A DNA stretch of 64,000 bases from Pelomonas caseinilytica (GCF_021353235.1 NZ_JAJTWT010000008.1:62001-126000); one strand, 5' to 3'. Counted from the first letter of the stretch, positions 20,819-31,236 are shown. Made by a program: numbers and translations. The notes: generated from the sequence alone by a model not told the origin.

Positions 20819-22282
20819 TCAACCGGCGGGTTCGCGCACGACGGTGACCGTGCAGTCGGACTCGGCCACCACCTGGGCCGACACGCTCCCCAGGTAGCGC
20901 CGCAGCGCCGAGGCGCCGCGGGCACCCATGACGATGTGGTCGACGCCGTTGCGGTGGGCGAAGTCGATGATGGCGCCCGCCGCGTCGGGGGCCTCCAGCA
21001 CGTGGAAGGTCAGCCGGCCGTCGTCCAGGCTCAGGGCCTTGCTGATGGGGCGGGCCCAGTGCTTGAGGGCGATCAGCTGCTTCACGTGCACGCTCTGGCC
21101 GTGCTTGTCGGTGAGTTCGTCGATGCCGATGCGGTTGACCTTCATGATGGACACGCAGGCCAGGCGGGCGCCGGCTTCGGTCTGCACGATGCGCCGGACG
21201 GTTTCACGCAGCTGTTCCAGCAGCTCGGGGGTGGCGTGGTCCACGTCAACGGCGGCCATGACGATGGGGCTGCGCGCCAGCTGCTCGCCGACCGGCGTGG
21301 GCGGAGCGGGCTCGGCGCCGAGCGCGAAGAACCAGCGCTTGAGCCGCCGCATGGCGCCGCTGGCCTGGAGCTTCTCGGAGCGGGCCGTCAGGGCCACGCC
21401 GGCCGGCTCGCGCAGGTCCAGGGCGAGCTGGGCGGCGCTCTGGTAGCGGCGCTCCGGCTTGACCTCCAGGCAGTGCAGGATGACCTCCTGCAGCCAGGCC
21501 GGCAGCTCCGGCCGGATGGCGCGCGGCGGCACGGGCTCGACGTAGAGGCGGCGGCGCAGCCCGCGCACCGAGCTGGGCTGGCCGAAGGGCCGCTCGCCCG
21601 TGGCCAGGTGGTAGAGCATGACGCCCAGGGCGAAGAGGTCGCTGCGCGGGTCGTTGCGCACGAACTGCACCTGCTCAGGGCTCATGTAGGGGCCCGTGCC
21701 CATGGGCAGGGTGAACTCCTCCTCGAGCAGGTCGGGCAGGTGCTCGTGGCGGCTGAGGCCGAAGTCCACCAGCACGGCCGTGCCGTCGGGGCGGAACATG
21801 ATGTTGCTGGGCTTGATGTCCAGGTGCACCACGTGCTGGCGGTGCAGGGCGGCCAGGGCGGTGGCGACGCGGGCGCCAATGTCGGCCACCTCCTCGGGAG
21901 GCAGGGGAGCGTCGTCCAGGCGCGGGCGCAGCGTCTGCCCCGGGATGTGCTCCATGACGATGTAGGCCTGCTTCGTCCAGTCGCCGCGGGCGACGAAGCG
22001 CGGCACGTGGGGGCCGCTGAGTTGCGGCATCAGCATCTGCTCGACCTCGAAGCCGACGATGGTGGCCGGGTCCTCGCCGCCCTTGATGCGCGGCACCTTC
22101 ATGAGCAGTCCCATGCCCTCGTCGGCGTCGGGGGCGGGCTCCAGCCGGCTCACGCGCCAGAGGTTGGCCATGCCGCCCTGGTGCAGCCTCTCCTCCAGCC
22201 GGAAGCCGTCCAGCACCTGGCCGGCTTCCAGCGGAGCCGGGGGAGCGGGCTGGGCGGCGGGCGGGCTGGTGGTGCTCATCAT
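20819..22282 (-). CDS. Ser/Thr protein kinase fused to a universal stress protein domain
   Basis: 487 residues. Residues about 25-320 form a Hanks-type kinase: glycine loop HQGGMANLWRV, Lys62 in LMKVPR, catalytic HLDIKPSN with Asp155, DFG (173-175) and GTGPYMSPEQ. The RD arginine is replaced by Leu154, so it may not need activation-loop phosphorylation. The C-terminal part (about 340-487) is a UspA fold ending in HIVMGARGASALRRYLGS, the nucleotide-binding glycine motif. No membrane segment. The ATG overlaps the stop of the upstream metallophosphoesterase, suggesting a functional pair. Downstream hsp20 genes support a stress role. The substrates are unknown. Confidence 0.92.
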   Translation of the reverse strand: MMSTTSPPAAQPAPPAPLEAGQVLDGFRLEERLHQGGMANLWRVSRLEPAPDADEGMGLLMKVPRIKGGEDPATIVGFEVEQMLMPQLSGPHVPRFVARGDWTKQAYIVMEHIPGQTLRPRLDDAPLPPEEVADIGARVATALAALHRQHVVHLDIKPSNIMFRPDGTAVLVDFGLSRHEHLPDLLEEEFTLPMGTGPYMSPEQVQFVRNDPRSDLFALGVMLYHLATGERPFGQPSSVRGLRRRLYVEPVPPRAIRPELPAWLQEVILHCLEVKPERRYQSAAQLALDLREPAGVALTARSEKLQASGAMRRLKRWFFALGAEPAPPTPVGEQLARSPIVMAAVDVDHATPELLEQLRETVRRIVQTEAGARLACVSIMKVNRIGIDELTDKHGQSVHVKQLIALKHWARPISKALSLDDGRLTFHVLEAPDAAGAIIDFAHRNGVDHIVMGARGASALRRYLGSVSAQVVAESDCTVTVVREPAG

Positions 22283-23055
22283 TCCCCCTGGCTGAGGCGG
22301 CGGGCGAGGCGTTCCGCGATGGGCGCCGGCAGCGCACTGGCCCGCAAGGCGGCGCAGGCGGCGTCGACGTCGTAGGCGACGCGGCGGAAGGTCACGCGGG
22401 CGTCGTTGAGGTCGGACTTGGCGGGGTCGAACAGCGCGTAGCAGGCGGCCGGATTGCCGTCGCGCGGCTGGCCGCAGGAGCCGGGCACGATGAGCCACTG
22501 GCGGTGCCCTGGCAGGGGCATGGGCACGTCGGCCACCGGCCGGAAGTCGCCCGCCTTGCCGGTGCCCGACAGGTGGTAGAGCATGGGTTCGTGCATGTGG
22601 CCGCAGGCCTGGATGCGCGCCGGGCTGGCATGCAGGCTCTTCACGGCCTCGGCGCGGCCCTGCACGTACTCCCAACCCTTGGGGTCGTAGGCATTGGCGT
22701 GCACGAACAGACAGTGCCCCGGCTCGCCGTGGGCCTGCAGCGGCAGCCGGGCGAGGAAGCGCAGGGCATCCTCGCCGAGCTGGGCACGCGTCCAGTCGAC
22801 GACGGCGCGGGCGTCCGGGTGCATGCCCGGCGTGCTGCCCTGCACGACCGCCTCGTCGTGGTTGCCCTGGATGGCGATGGCGCCGTCGGCCACGAGGGCT
22901 GCGGCCTGCTCGACCACCCAGGCCGGGTCGGCGCCGTAGCCGACGAAGTCGCCCAGCAGGGCATAGCGTGTCGCGCCCTGTGCCCGGGCGTCGGCGAGCA
23001 CGGCCTCGAAGGCCTGGCGGTTGGCATGGATGTCGGTGATGAAGGCCCAGCGCAT
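22279..23055 (-). CDS. Calcineurin-like metallophosphoesterase
   Basis: 258 residues with the metal-site series FITDIHAN (5-12, D-x-H), GDFVGYGADP, GNHDEAV (near 90), CGHMHEP and VPGSCGQPRDGNP. This resembles the YfcE/PrpE-like phosphodiesterase and phosphatase group. It overlaps the kinase gene by four bases (ATGA), so it could remove phosphates placed by that kinase. That pairing is inferred from operon structure only. It starts 49 bases downstream of the spermidine-synthase-like gene stop. Confidence 0.85.
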   Translation of the reverse strand: MRWAFITDIHANRQAFEAVLADARAQGATRYALLGDFVGYGADPAWVVEQAAALVADGAIAIQGNHDEAVVQGSTPGMHPDARAVVDWTRAQLGEDALRFLARLPLQAHGEPGHCLFVHANAYDPKGWEYVQGRAEAVKSLHASPARIQACGHMHEPMLYHLSGTGKAGDFRPVADVPMPLPGHRQWLIVPGSCGQPRDGNPAACYALFDPAKSDLNDARVTFRRVAYDVDAACAALRASALPAPIAERLARRLSQGE

Positions 23056-23104
23056 CCCCGGAGCTTGCCACGAAGGACTGACGCCGGGCCAACAGGCCTG
23101 CCGG

Positions 23105-25546
23105 TCAGGATGGGGCGAGGTCGGGGCGGATGCGGCCGAGGGCTTCGCGCAAGGCCTGGGCGGCGGCCGGGTCGCGGGGGGCCAGGGCTTGCGCCAGGCG
23201 CCGCAGCGGCTCGGCCGCGGGCAGGAAGTCGGGGCTGCGGCGCAGCACGGCCAGCAGCGGCTGGCCGACGCGGGCCAGCATGACGGCCGGGTCGGCGCTG
23301 GCCTGCGTGTGGCGGCCGAGGGCCAGGTAGTCGCGGCGGGCCTGGGCGTAGGCGGCCAGGCGCCCGGCCAGTGCGGCATCGGTGGTCGCGAGCAGGTTCG
23401 CGGGGTCGATGCCCACCTCGCCGAGCAGGGCCAGCAGCCGGTCGCGGGGGGCGGAGTCGGGCGCGTAGGTCGCGCGCGGCGCGCGGTAGGCCACCCAGGG
23501 GCGGTCGTCGGTGTTCAGCGGGGCGCTGCCGGCCAGGCGGCGCAGGGCGGGGGCGTCGGCAATGAAGCTGCCGAGCACGGCGAAGTCGTCGCCCAGGCCG
23601 AAGCGGCCGGCCAGCTCCGGCCACGCGGCCCGGGGCTGGAAGCGCGTGCCGCCCTGGCGCCCGATGAGGCCGACCGTGGGGGTGTCCAGGCTGTTGCTGG
23701 CCAGCGCGGCGGCGCCGTCGGGGAAGGCCTGAAGGAAAGCGGCGGTGATGCTGCGCAGGGTGTCGAGGTCGAGCTGGTGCAGGGGCAGCCACTGGCAGAA
23801 CAGGCCGCCCGGTGCCAGGCGCTCGCGCACCGCGCGAAAGTGCTCGACGGTGTAGAGCGCGCCCGAGCCGCTGCGCGCGGGGTGGAAGTTGTCGGACACG
23901 ACGACGTCGTAGGGCTGGCGGGCCGTGCGCACGAAGCGGCGGGCGTCCGCGGCGTGCACGCGTGGCGGCGGCCCGTCGCCCAGCGTGGGGCGGAACAGGG
24001 CCGAGGCCTCGATGACCTCTGGCAGCAGCTCGACGGCGTCCACCTGCACGCCCGGCAGCCGGGCCGCCACGCCGGCGGTGATGCCCGAGCCCAGGCCCAG
24101 GAAGAGGGCGTGCCGCGGCGCCGGATGCAGCAGCAGCGGCAGCAGGGCCTGGCGGCCGTCGACGAGCAGGGTGGCGCTGCTGCCTTCCTGCTGGCGGTTG
24201 TTGATGCGCAGCCGCGCCACGCCGGCCTCGTCCTCGACGACGCTGACCGCCGCCATGGCACCGTCGCGGTAGCTGAGCAGCCGGCCGCCTTCGGGCAGGT
24301 CGACGAAGGCCAGCGGCGGGGTCAGCGCGGCGAGGGCCGCGGCAACGCCGGCCGGCAGCCACCACCCGGCGCTGCGCCATGCCGGCAGGATGAGCAGATA
24401 GCCGGCCGCGACCAGCAGCAGCGCGGCCTTGGGGCCGAGCGCCGGCGCCAGGCCGACGCCGAAGACGGGCGCGGCCAGCGCGGCCCCGAGGGTGTTGATG
24501 CCCAGCGCCCGGCTGAAAGGGATGCCGGCCGCCGCGGCGTCGGCGCAGAGCCGGCAGAACAGCGCGCCCATGATCCAGGTGGGCAGCGCGAACACCGCCA
24601 GCGCGAGCAGGGCCTCCACGGCGAGGGCGCCCGCCAGCCCGGCAGGCAGGCGGGCTGCCAGCGCCTGCTTGAGCGCCTCGGCGCCCCAGAGCGCGGCCAT
24701 GCCCAGCAGCACGGCGCAGGCCAGGCCCTGCAGCAGGCGCGCGGTGCCATAGCGCGCCGGGGCGCGCGCGAAGGCCGCGGCCCCCAGGGCGCTGCCGCCC
24801 AGATAAACGGCCAGCAGCAGGGCGAAGGTGTAGACCGTGTCCTCGGCAACCTGGCTGAGCACCCGCACGGCCAGCACCTCGTAGGCGATGCCGAGCAGGC
24901 CCGTGGCCGCCAGCAGGGCGAGGGGCCGGCTGGAGCCGCGGGGGGCGGTCAAGGGCGGCGGCCCGGCCCGCAGCACCGTGCCGGCCAGCACGGCGCAGGC
25001 CAGGTTCAGCGCCGCGCACAGGCCGGCGCTGCGCGTGAGCCCCGCTTCAGGGATGAGCCAGAAGGCCGTGGCCAGCACGCCCGCCACGGCGCCCAAGGTG
25101 TTGGCGGCGTACAGCGGTGCCAGCCGCGCCGCAGCGATGCGGGCCATGGCCGGCAGCGTGGCGCCCATGGCCGCCGTGGCGGGCAGCAGCAGCAGGAAGC
25201 TGGCGCCGAACGCGACGCTCCACTGCCACGCCGGCGAGGCCTCGGGGCCGATGAGGGCCAGGGCCGCGTTGCCCGCGGCCGGCATCGCCGCCATCAGCAC
25301 CAGTCCCCACAGGCCGATCAGCGCTTCGAAGCCGGCATACCAGCGCAGCGGCCGGGCGCTGGCCTCGATGCGCGACCCGAGGGCCAGCGCACCCAGCGAC
25401 AGGCCGCCGAAGAACGCGGCGACGACGGCCAGGACGGCCGCGCTCTCGTGGCCGAGCACGAGGCCCAGCTGCTGCGTCCAGACGATCTGGTAGCCCAGGC
25501 CGGCAAAGCCGGAGGCCACCATCAGCAGCAGTGCAAGACGGCTCAT
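23105..25546 (-). CDS. Membrane protein with C-terminal spermidine-synthase-like domain
   Basis: 813 residues. About 450 N-terminal residues form many hydrophobic helices of the fused MFS/spermidine-synthase type (GFAGLGYQIVWTQQLGLVLG at the start). The soluble C-terminal half has a SAM-fold glycine motif FLGLGSGITAGVAA, then ADARRFV and YDVVVSDNFHP. Polyamine synthesis is not assured; many such fusions are uncharacterised and the residues after VVSD differ from true SpeE enzymes. A final segment of about 140 residues is helical. The start at 25546 (MSRLALLL) avoids including the palindrome at 25571. Confidence 0.78.
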   Translation of the reverse strand: MSRLALLLMVASGFAGLGYQIVWTQQLGLVLGHESAAVLAVVAAFFGGLSLGALALGSRIEASARPLRWYAGFEALIGLWGLVLMAAMPAAGNAALALIGPEASPAWQWSVAFGASFLLLLPATAAMGATLPAMARIAAARLAPLYAANTLGAVAGVLATAFWLIPEAGLTRSAGLCAALNLACAVLAGTVLRAGPPPLTAPRGSSRPLALLAATGLLGIAYEVLAVRVLSQVAEDTVYTFALLLAVYLGGSALGAAAFARAPARYGTARLLQGLACAVLLGMAALWGAEALKQALAARLPAGLAGALAVEALLALAVFALPTWIMGALFCRLCADAAAAGIPFSRALGINTLGAALAAPVFGVGLAPALGPKAALLLVAAGYLLILPAWRSAGWWLPAGVAAALAALTPPLAFVDLPEGGRLLSYRDGAMAAVSVVEDEAGVARLRINNRQQEGSSATLLVDGRQALLPLLLHPAPRHALFLGLGSGITAGVAARLPGVQVDAVELLPEVIEASALFRPTLGDGPPPRVHAADARRFVRTARQPYDVVVSDNFHPARSGSGALYTVEHFRAVRERLAPGGLFCQWLPLHQLDLDTLRSITAAFLQAFPDGAAALASNSLDTPTVGLIGRQGGTRFQPRAAWPELAGRFGLGDDFAVLGSFIADAPALRRLAGSAPLNTDDRPWVAYRAPRATYAPDSAPRDRLLALLGEVGIDPANLLATTDAALAGRLAAYAQARRDYLALGRHTQASADPAVMLARVGQPLLAVLRRSPDFLPAAEPLRRLAQALAPRDPAAAQALREALGRIRPDLAPS

Positions 25547-25570
25547 CCAGTTGTCCCTGTGCGCTTCGGG

Positions 25571-25657
25571 CAAACAACACAGCCACAGAGGCACAGAGAC
25601 ACAGAGGCAGCGGGATGAAGATCTCTCTGTGTCTCTGTGCCTCTGTGGCTTTGTTTG
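25571..25657. repeat. Dispersed CACAGAG palindrome, copy 3
   Basis: Left arm 25571-25608 and right arm about 25621-25657 pair almost perfectly over more than 30 bases, with a loop of about 12 bases. It occupies most of the 120-base gap between the 2OG oxygenase stop and the next co-directional gene. The best preserved of the three copies. Confidence 0.9.
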
Positions 25658-25666
25658 GATTCCGCT

Positions 25667-26289
25667 TCAGGCATTGAAGCTCAGCGTGTAGCCCCAGCTC
25701 TCCAGCCGCGTCGGGATGGCGTTGAAGGCCAGGGTGATGCGCCGGCCGCCGGCGTTGGGCGGCACGGCATGCATCAGGTAGCTCGGGAAGAGGATGAGGT
25801 CGCCGGGCTCGGGCGAGGGGCTCACCCATTTCTCGGCGTTGTAGGGGCCGGTCGCCACGCCGGCGTGGTCGTTCTTCAGCGCGAAGTCGTGGCCGCCGGG
25901 AGATTTCATGAACACCGTGCGGGCCGAGTCGTCGGTCTTCGTCAGGTAGACCACGCCCGAGGCGAAGCTGTTGGCGTGGTTGTGCATGGCCTGGCGGCCA
26001 CCGGTGTCCAGCACGTTGACCCACATCTCCTTGATGGCCCAGCCCAGGGTCTCGCCGAAGAGCAGCCGGCCGAAGTCGGTGATCTTGGGTGTGACGAGAG
26101 AGGCCGCCTGCACGAGCAGCGGGCTGTCGGCCGGCTGCAGCATGCGGGTGTGGGACAGGGCGTCGGAGCTGTTGTTGCGCTCCAGGGCCCGCGTGCTGAA
26201 GTGGTCGACCAGGGCGTCGACCAGGGCCGGCGGCAGCACGCCCGGGGCGCGCAGCAGCGGCGTCGGGAACAGGCCGATGACTTCGTCGC

Positions 26290-26293
<4 letters not shown>
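25667..26293 (-). CDS. Putative 2OG-Fe(II) oxygenase (TIGR02466-like)
   Basis: 208 residues. MHNHANSFASGVVYL (His104/His106), followed by GDLILFPSYLMHAVPPN (His175) and GGRRITLAFNAI (Arg for 2-oxoglutarate), fits the double-stranded beta-helix oxygenases of the TIGR02466 family. NIPTPL-like LFPTPLLRAPG near the start is also typical. Substrate unknown. The start codon overlaps the stop of the HupE-like gene, so it is the last gene of the PPIase-HupE-oxygenase unit. A palindromic repeat follows its stop. Confidence 0.82.
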
Positions 26294-27245
<952 letters not shown>

Positions 27246-27249
<4 letters not shown>

Positions 27250-28097
27250 TTCGAGGCGGCCTCGACCTTGACGACGTACTTCTTCGCCAGGGCCGCGACG
27301 GCGGCGCTGCGCTGCTCGGCCAGGGTCGCGTCGGTCCAGTCCTGCAGCACCACGCCGCGCAGGTTTTCGAAGCTCGCGGGCCTGGCGGTGCTGGCCGCGT
27401 CCAGGCGCACGGCGCGCCAGCCGTCGCGGCTCTTCAGCGCCAGCCAGCTGCCGGGGGCGGCGGCTTCCAGCGCCTTGGCGAAGTCTTCGCCATAACTCTG
27501 CAGCAGGTTGGCGTGCGGGCGGCCCTTGAAGACGCGCAGGCCGGCCTTGGCGTCGCCCGGCGCGCCGTTGTTCAGGCTGTCGACGAATGCCCGCACCGCG
27601 GCTTCGCCGGGCTCGCCCGGCAGTACGGCCTCCTGGAAGTCGAAGCGGGCCGGCTCGTCGTACTTGGCACGGTGCTGCTCGAACCAGGCGCGCAGCAGCT
27701 TGTCGTCGGCCGCGGGCAGCTTGGTGCCACTGTCGACGACGCTCAGGGCCTTGAAGATGACGCGCTCGCGGATGGCGGTATCGCCCTTGTCGAGTTGCAG
27801 GGCCAGGCCCTCGCGGTAGAGCACCTCGTTGTCCAGCCACACCTTGCGCAGTGCGGCCATTTCCTCGGCGTTGGGATCGCGGTTGCGCGTGGCCTTGAAG
27901 AGCTGGCGGGCCTCGTCGTCGACCTCGGCGCTGATGACGATCTCGTCGGCATCCCCGGCGCGCCGGTTGACGGCGTGGTCGACGCCGAAGAGCAGGGCGC
28001 CGAGCAGCAGGAAGTGCAGCAGGGGTTCACGGGTCCACCCCGGCAGGGCCGGTCGGGAGCGGGTGGGCAGGGCGACGGGAGGCAGGACGCTGGACAT
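27246..28097 (-). CDS. Membrane-anchored PpiC-type peptidyl-prolyl isomerase
   Basis: 283 residues, start at 28097 (MSSVLPP). One membrane helix (LLHFLLLGALLFGVDHAV) near residue 35, a SurA-N-like helical region, and a weak parvulin-like domain at about 150-260 (ARFDFQEAVL, then LQSYGEDFAKALEAAAPGSW). Probably a periplasmic foldase or chaperone. The active site is not well conserved, so chaperone activity without catalysis is possible. The ATGA overlap with the HupE-like gene suggests it helps fold that protein or its partners. Confidence 0.75.
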
Positions 28098-28190
28098 GGA
28101 CTGCGATGCTAGGCAGCGAACAAGACAGAACGAAGACAGCCGCCCGCGGCGCGAGGCCACGGGCGGCTGCCGGGAGCGCGGCGCGGCGGC

Positions 28191-30515
28191 TTACTTGACG
28201 CCGGCGACCGTCACCGAGTTGGCCACTTCGACGTAGATCGGGTTGCTGTAGAACCAGAGGTCGGCCCAGGCCGCCACGTCATACGACACCGCCTTCTGGC
28301 CGGCGATGGGGCTGGCGCCCGAGGCCGTGGCCAGGTGGGCGGGGCAGCCGTCGATGGTCCCCTTGTCCTGCGACCAGGTCCCGCCGTTGGCCGGCACGTT
28401 GGTGCCGACGGTCGTGCAGGGGATGCGCAGCATCGAGGTGTCGTTGGCGTTGGTGTAGATGTCCGACAGCGGGTTGCCGCTGGCGTCCGTCTCGTAGGGC
28501 ACGGCGGCCGGCAGGTTGCTGCCGCGCAGGCGCACGTACTGCGAGGCTTGCACCGCCGGGATGCGGAAGCTCATCTTCAGGAAGGTGGTGTTGTCCACGC
28601 CGGAGTGCACGGTCGTCCACGGCGTGCTGCCGTTGCCGCTGAAAGTCTTGACGATGGCGGCCGAGGTGTTCTTGGCGGCGGCCGGCACGGCGGACAGGCC
28701 CGTGGTGGTGCCGTCGGCCTTGAGCCAGTTGGTGTTGCGCGGCCACTCGCCGGCGTAGTCGGCCGTGCCCGGCGTGCGATAGCCGGTGACCAGGCCGCGG
28801 ATGACGTCGACGTGGTCGAGCACCGGCTTGTTCATCGGCTGGTTGATGCCGACCTGCAGCAGCGACGGATTGGGGAAGCTGTAGGGCGCGAAGTTCGCGC
28901 CCTCCGGGTCGCGCACGGCCACGGCCACGACGATCTCGGCGCCGGGGCGGACCTTGAGCTTCTCGCCCATCGTGGCGCAGCCGCTGGCGTCGATGTCGGT
29001 GCCCTTGGTGGCGGCGGCCACCGCCAGGGCTTCGACGGCGGCGTTGCTGCGCGCGCCCGGGCCGGCATAGGAGGCGCAGGCGACGAAGGCGAGGCGGTCG
29101 ATCAGCTGGCCGGTGGCCGACCAGGCGTTGCCGGTGCGCAGGCCGTCGACGATGCTCTGCGGGCGCAGCTTGTCCGCGCCGTTGCGCACCAGCACGTGCG
29201 TGCGCTGGTATTCGCCGGGGTAGAAGTCCTGCGTGGAGCGGCGGTCGTCCGGGCCGAAGCTGCCGCGGTTGTGCCAGTCGGAGCTGGCGAAGAACCACCA
29301 GTTGCGGCCTTCGCCGAGCAGGGCGTCCCAGACGCCGCCGACCTGGCCGGCGTAGACGCCGGTGCCGCCGTAGGTGGTGCCGCCGACGGAGTCGGTCAGC
29401 ACGCCGGCGAAGCTGTTGCGCTTGACCTGGTACTCGCCGCGGTTGTTGGCTGCGCCGTGGCCCGGCTGCGACTCGAAGCCGAAGGCGATGTCGGGCGCGG
29501 CGTTGTTGAAGTTGCGCAGGTGCTCGATGTTGAAGCCGTTGTTGCCGTCCGGGTTGAAGGGGCCGGCACGCTCCAGGTGGGCGGGCACGTAGTAGCTCTG
29601 CTGGCCGTGGTACTTGGCCATCCACTTGAGGGCTTCGACCGTCTTCAGGTGGCCGCGGCTGCCGACACCCGCGCCGCTGGCGGGCAGCAGCTTCTTGGCC
29701 GTGTCGTTCCAGCCGAGGGCGGCGGAAGTCGAGTCGGCGCTGTCGGGGTTGGCGCAGTTCCAGTTGTTGCCGACGCTGGAGCCGGTCACGTTGCCGCGGC
29801 TGGTGTCGGTGTCACCGCGGTCGAAGCAGTAGGACCATTGCGCCAGGGCATTGGCGTTGCCCAGCGGCGTGTAGCCGGGGGCGGTGGGCAGGGAGGCGTT
29901 GTCCACGCCGGCCGGCATCTGGCCGGTGATGACGGACATGGAAGTGTGCTCGTGGCCCGCGACGACCGACTCCAGGCCGACGAACAGCGGCACGTTGCGC
30001 TGCGCCGAGAGGTATTCGACGAGGGGGTACTGGTACTCCTGGATGGACTGCCAGCGCCACATGTTGCCGTTGCCGCCGACACCGCCGCCGTTGCCCTTGA
30101 TGTTGGCCGCGCCGATGCTCTGGGTCCAGGTCGTGCTCGGGCCGGCGTACTGCGAGGGCGAGGCGGCCGTGCCGGTGTTGTAGGGCGTGTTGCCGGTCAG
30201 GTAGGGATAGGCCGGCGTGGCCAGCGTGGCGTCCTCCACCAGGGTGCAGTTGCGGTTGCCGGTGCCGCCGTGGCCGGCCTGCACGAACCAGTCGAGGCCC
30301 CAGGGCGTCTCGACCTTGTCGGTCACCTTCTTCACCAGCTTCTGCATCGAGATCGAGCCGTCCGAGCAGGTGGTGTGGTTGTGGAAGTCGCCGGAGACGT
30401 ACTTGCCCGCGGTCTTGCCGGCGGCGGTGGCGACGGTCGGCGCGATGACGACGGCGCTGCCGATGGCGGCGAGCGCGGCCAGGGCGATCTGGCTCTTGCT
30501 GAAGAGTTGGGTCAT
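28191..30515 (-). CDS. Secreted PHP-domain (metal-dependent phosphoesterase-like) protein
   Basis: 774 residues with a signal peptide (LAALAAIGSAVVIAPTVATAA). The mature start GDFHNHTTCSDGSISMQKL is a PHP motif (His45, His47, Asp52). Other candidate metal ligands are His in VQAGHGG, Glu/His in GLESVVAGHEH, His in YVPAHLERAG, and FFASSDWHNRG. PHP proteins are usually cytoplasmic and much shorter, so export and an added C-terminal region of about 300 residues are unusual. The substrate is unknown. It is followed 93 bases downstream by PPIase-HupE-oxygenase, which may be needed for its folding or metal loading; this is inference. Confidence 0.8.
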   Translation of the reverse strand: MTQLFSKSQIALAALAAIGSAVVIAPTVATAAGKTAGKYVSGDFHNHTTCSDGSISMQKLVKKVTDKVETPWGLDWFVQAGHGGTGNRNCTLVEDATLATPAYPYLTGNTPYNTGTAASPSQYAGPSTTWTQSIGAANIKGNGGGVGGNGNMWRWQSIQEYQYPLVEYLSAQRNVPLFVGLESVVAGHEHTSMSVITGQMPAGVDNASLPTAPGYTPLGNANALAQWSYCFDRGDTDTSRGNVTGSSVGNNWNCANPDSADSTSAALGWNDTAKKLLPASGAGVGSRGHLKTVEALKWMAKYHGQQSYYVPAHLERAGPFNPDGNNGFNIEHLRNFNNAAPDIAFGFESQPGHGAANNRGEYQVKRNSFAGVLTDSVGGTTYGGTGVYAGQVGGVWDALLGEGRNWWFFASSDWHNRGSFGPDDRRSTQDFYPGEYQRTHVLVRNGADKLRPQSIVDGLRTGNAWSATGQLIDRLAFVACASYAGPGARSNAAVEALAVAAATKGTDIDASGCATMGEKLKVRPGAEIVVAVAVRDPEGANFAPYSFPNPSLLQVGINQPMNKPVLDHVDVIRGLVTGYRTPGTADYAGEWPRNTNWLKADGTTTGLSAVPAAAKNTSAAIVKTFSGNGSTPWTTVHSGVDNTTFLKMSFRIPAVQASQYVRLRGSNLPAAVPYETDASGNPLSDIYTNANDTSMLRIPCTTVGTNVPANGGTWSQDKGTIDGCPAHLATASGASPIAGQKAVSYDVAAWADLWFYSNPIYVEVANSVTVAGVK

Positions 30516-30613
30516 GGAAGCGGCTCCAGGATGTGGGGAGGGCTGAAAAACGGGGCGGATGCTAGGAAGCCGCCGTGACCGAGGCGTGACGTTTCGGCGG
30601 CAGCTTCGGCGCG

Positions 30614-31051
30614 TCAGCGCAGCCCGGCGTAGTCCACGTTGAGCAGGGCGTTGACCGGCTCGGCCGCCTCGAAGACCAGGCGTAGCGGGTAGCTGCGGCC
30701 GATCTGCAGCGGCTGCTGCAGGTCCAGCAGTTCAAGGTGCAGGCCATCCTCCGTCAGCGTCAGTTCCTGGCCTTCGCGGATCAGCAGCGACAGCGGCGCG
30801 GCATCGTCGGGCAGGCCCGGGCCGGCCAGGCGCACCCCCCCGGCCACGGGGGTCTCGACGCCGATCAATCGGTCGGTTCGGTTCACTTCGTCGAAGCGCA
30901 TGCAGAGCTTGGCCGTCTCGGCGTCGACTCGGGTCGCCCGCGTCCAGGGGTGCCAGATGCGCAGGTGGCTGCTGAAGAAATCGCAGGCCGGGGCCGGGCG
31001 GGAGAGGGCGGCGGCGCCCAGGGCGAGAAGGAGGTGGCGGCGGGTGGTCAT
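30614..31051 (-). CDS. PCu(A)C-like periplasmic protein lacking copper ligands
   Basis: 145 residues with a signal starting MTTRRHLLLALGAAAL, possibly Tat type but with no full consensus. The mature fold matches the PCu(A)C/DUF461 copper chaperones: HPWTRAT, a Met in LCMRF, RLIGVETPVAGGVRL, LTEDGLHLELLDLQQPLQIG, LRLVFE. Canonical ligands (H-x-M after the second strand, and H-x-M in the HVMLM strand) are replaced by RLAG and HLEL, so copper binding is doubtful. It lies 98 bases upstream of the PHP gene, same strand. Confidence 0.72.
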   Translation of the reverse strand: MTTRRHLLLALGAAALSRPAPACDFFSSHLRIWHPWTRATRVDAETAKLCMRFDEVNRTDRLIGVETPVAGGVRLAGPGLPDDAAPLSLLIREGQELTLTEDGLHLELLDLQQPLQIGRSYPLRLVFEAAEPVNALLNVDYAGLR

Positions 31052-31236
31052 GGCAGGGCGGGAGAAGCCGGGCCGCCGACCATCGCAGCCCTGCGTGACG
31101 GCGGCATGAAGGCGGCCGGCCAGGTGCCGCGTGACACCGGCGGCGTCACGAACCTGTCGTCTTCACTGACCACACTGCGGGCCGACCTCGACGCCGCGGC
31201 CTTGGCCGCCCCATCATCAAGTTCTGGAGTCCTTCA

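Noticed and set aside
25547..25594. An N-terminal extension of the spermidine-synthase-like protein
   Set aside because: The added residues (MPLWLCCLPEA...) come from the palindromic repeat; MSRLALLL begins the first helix.
23021..25618. An 865-codon open frame on the plus strand
   Set aside because: It is antisense to the membrane/spermidine-synthase-like gene. Its translation is Gln/Gly/Arg/Ala-rich with no domain, as expected for a shadow frame at about 70% GC.
28335..30578. A 747-codon plus-strand frame
   Set aside because: Antisense to the PHP gene, low-complexity Val/Gly/Ala/Arg, no ribosome-binding site or motifs. Treated as a shadow.
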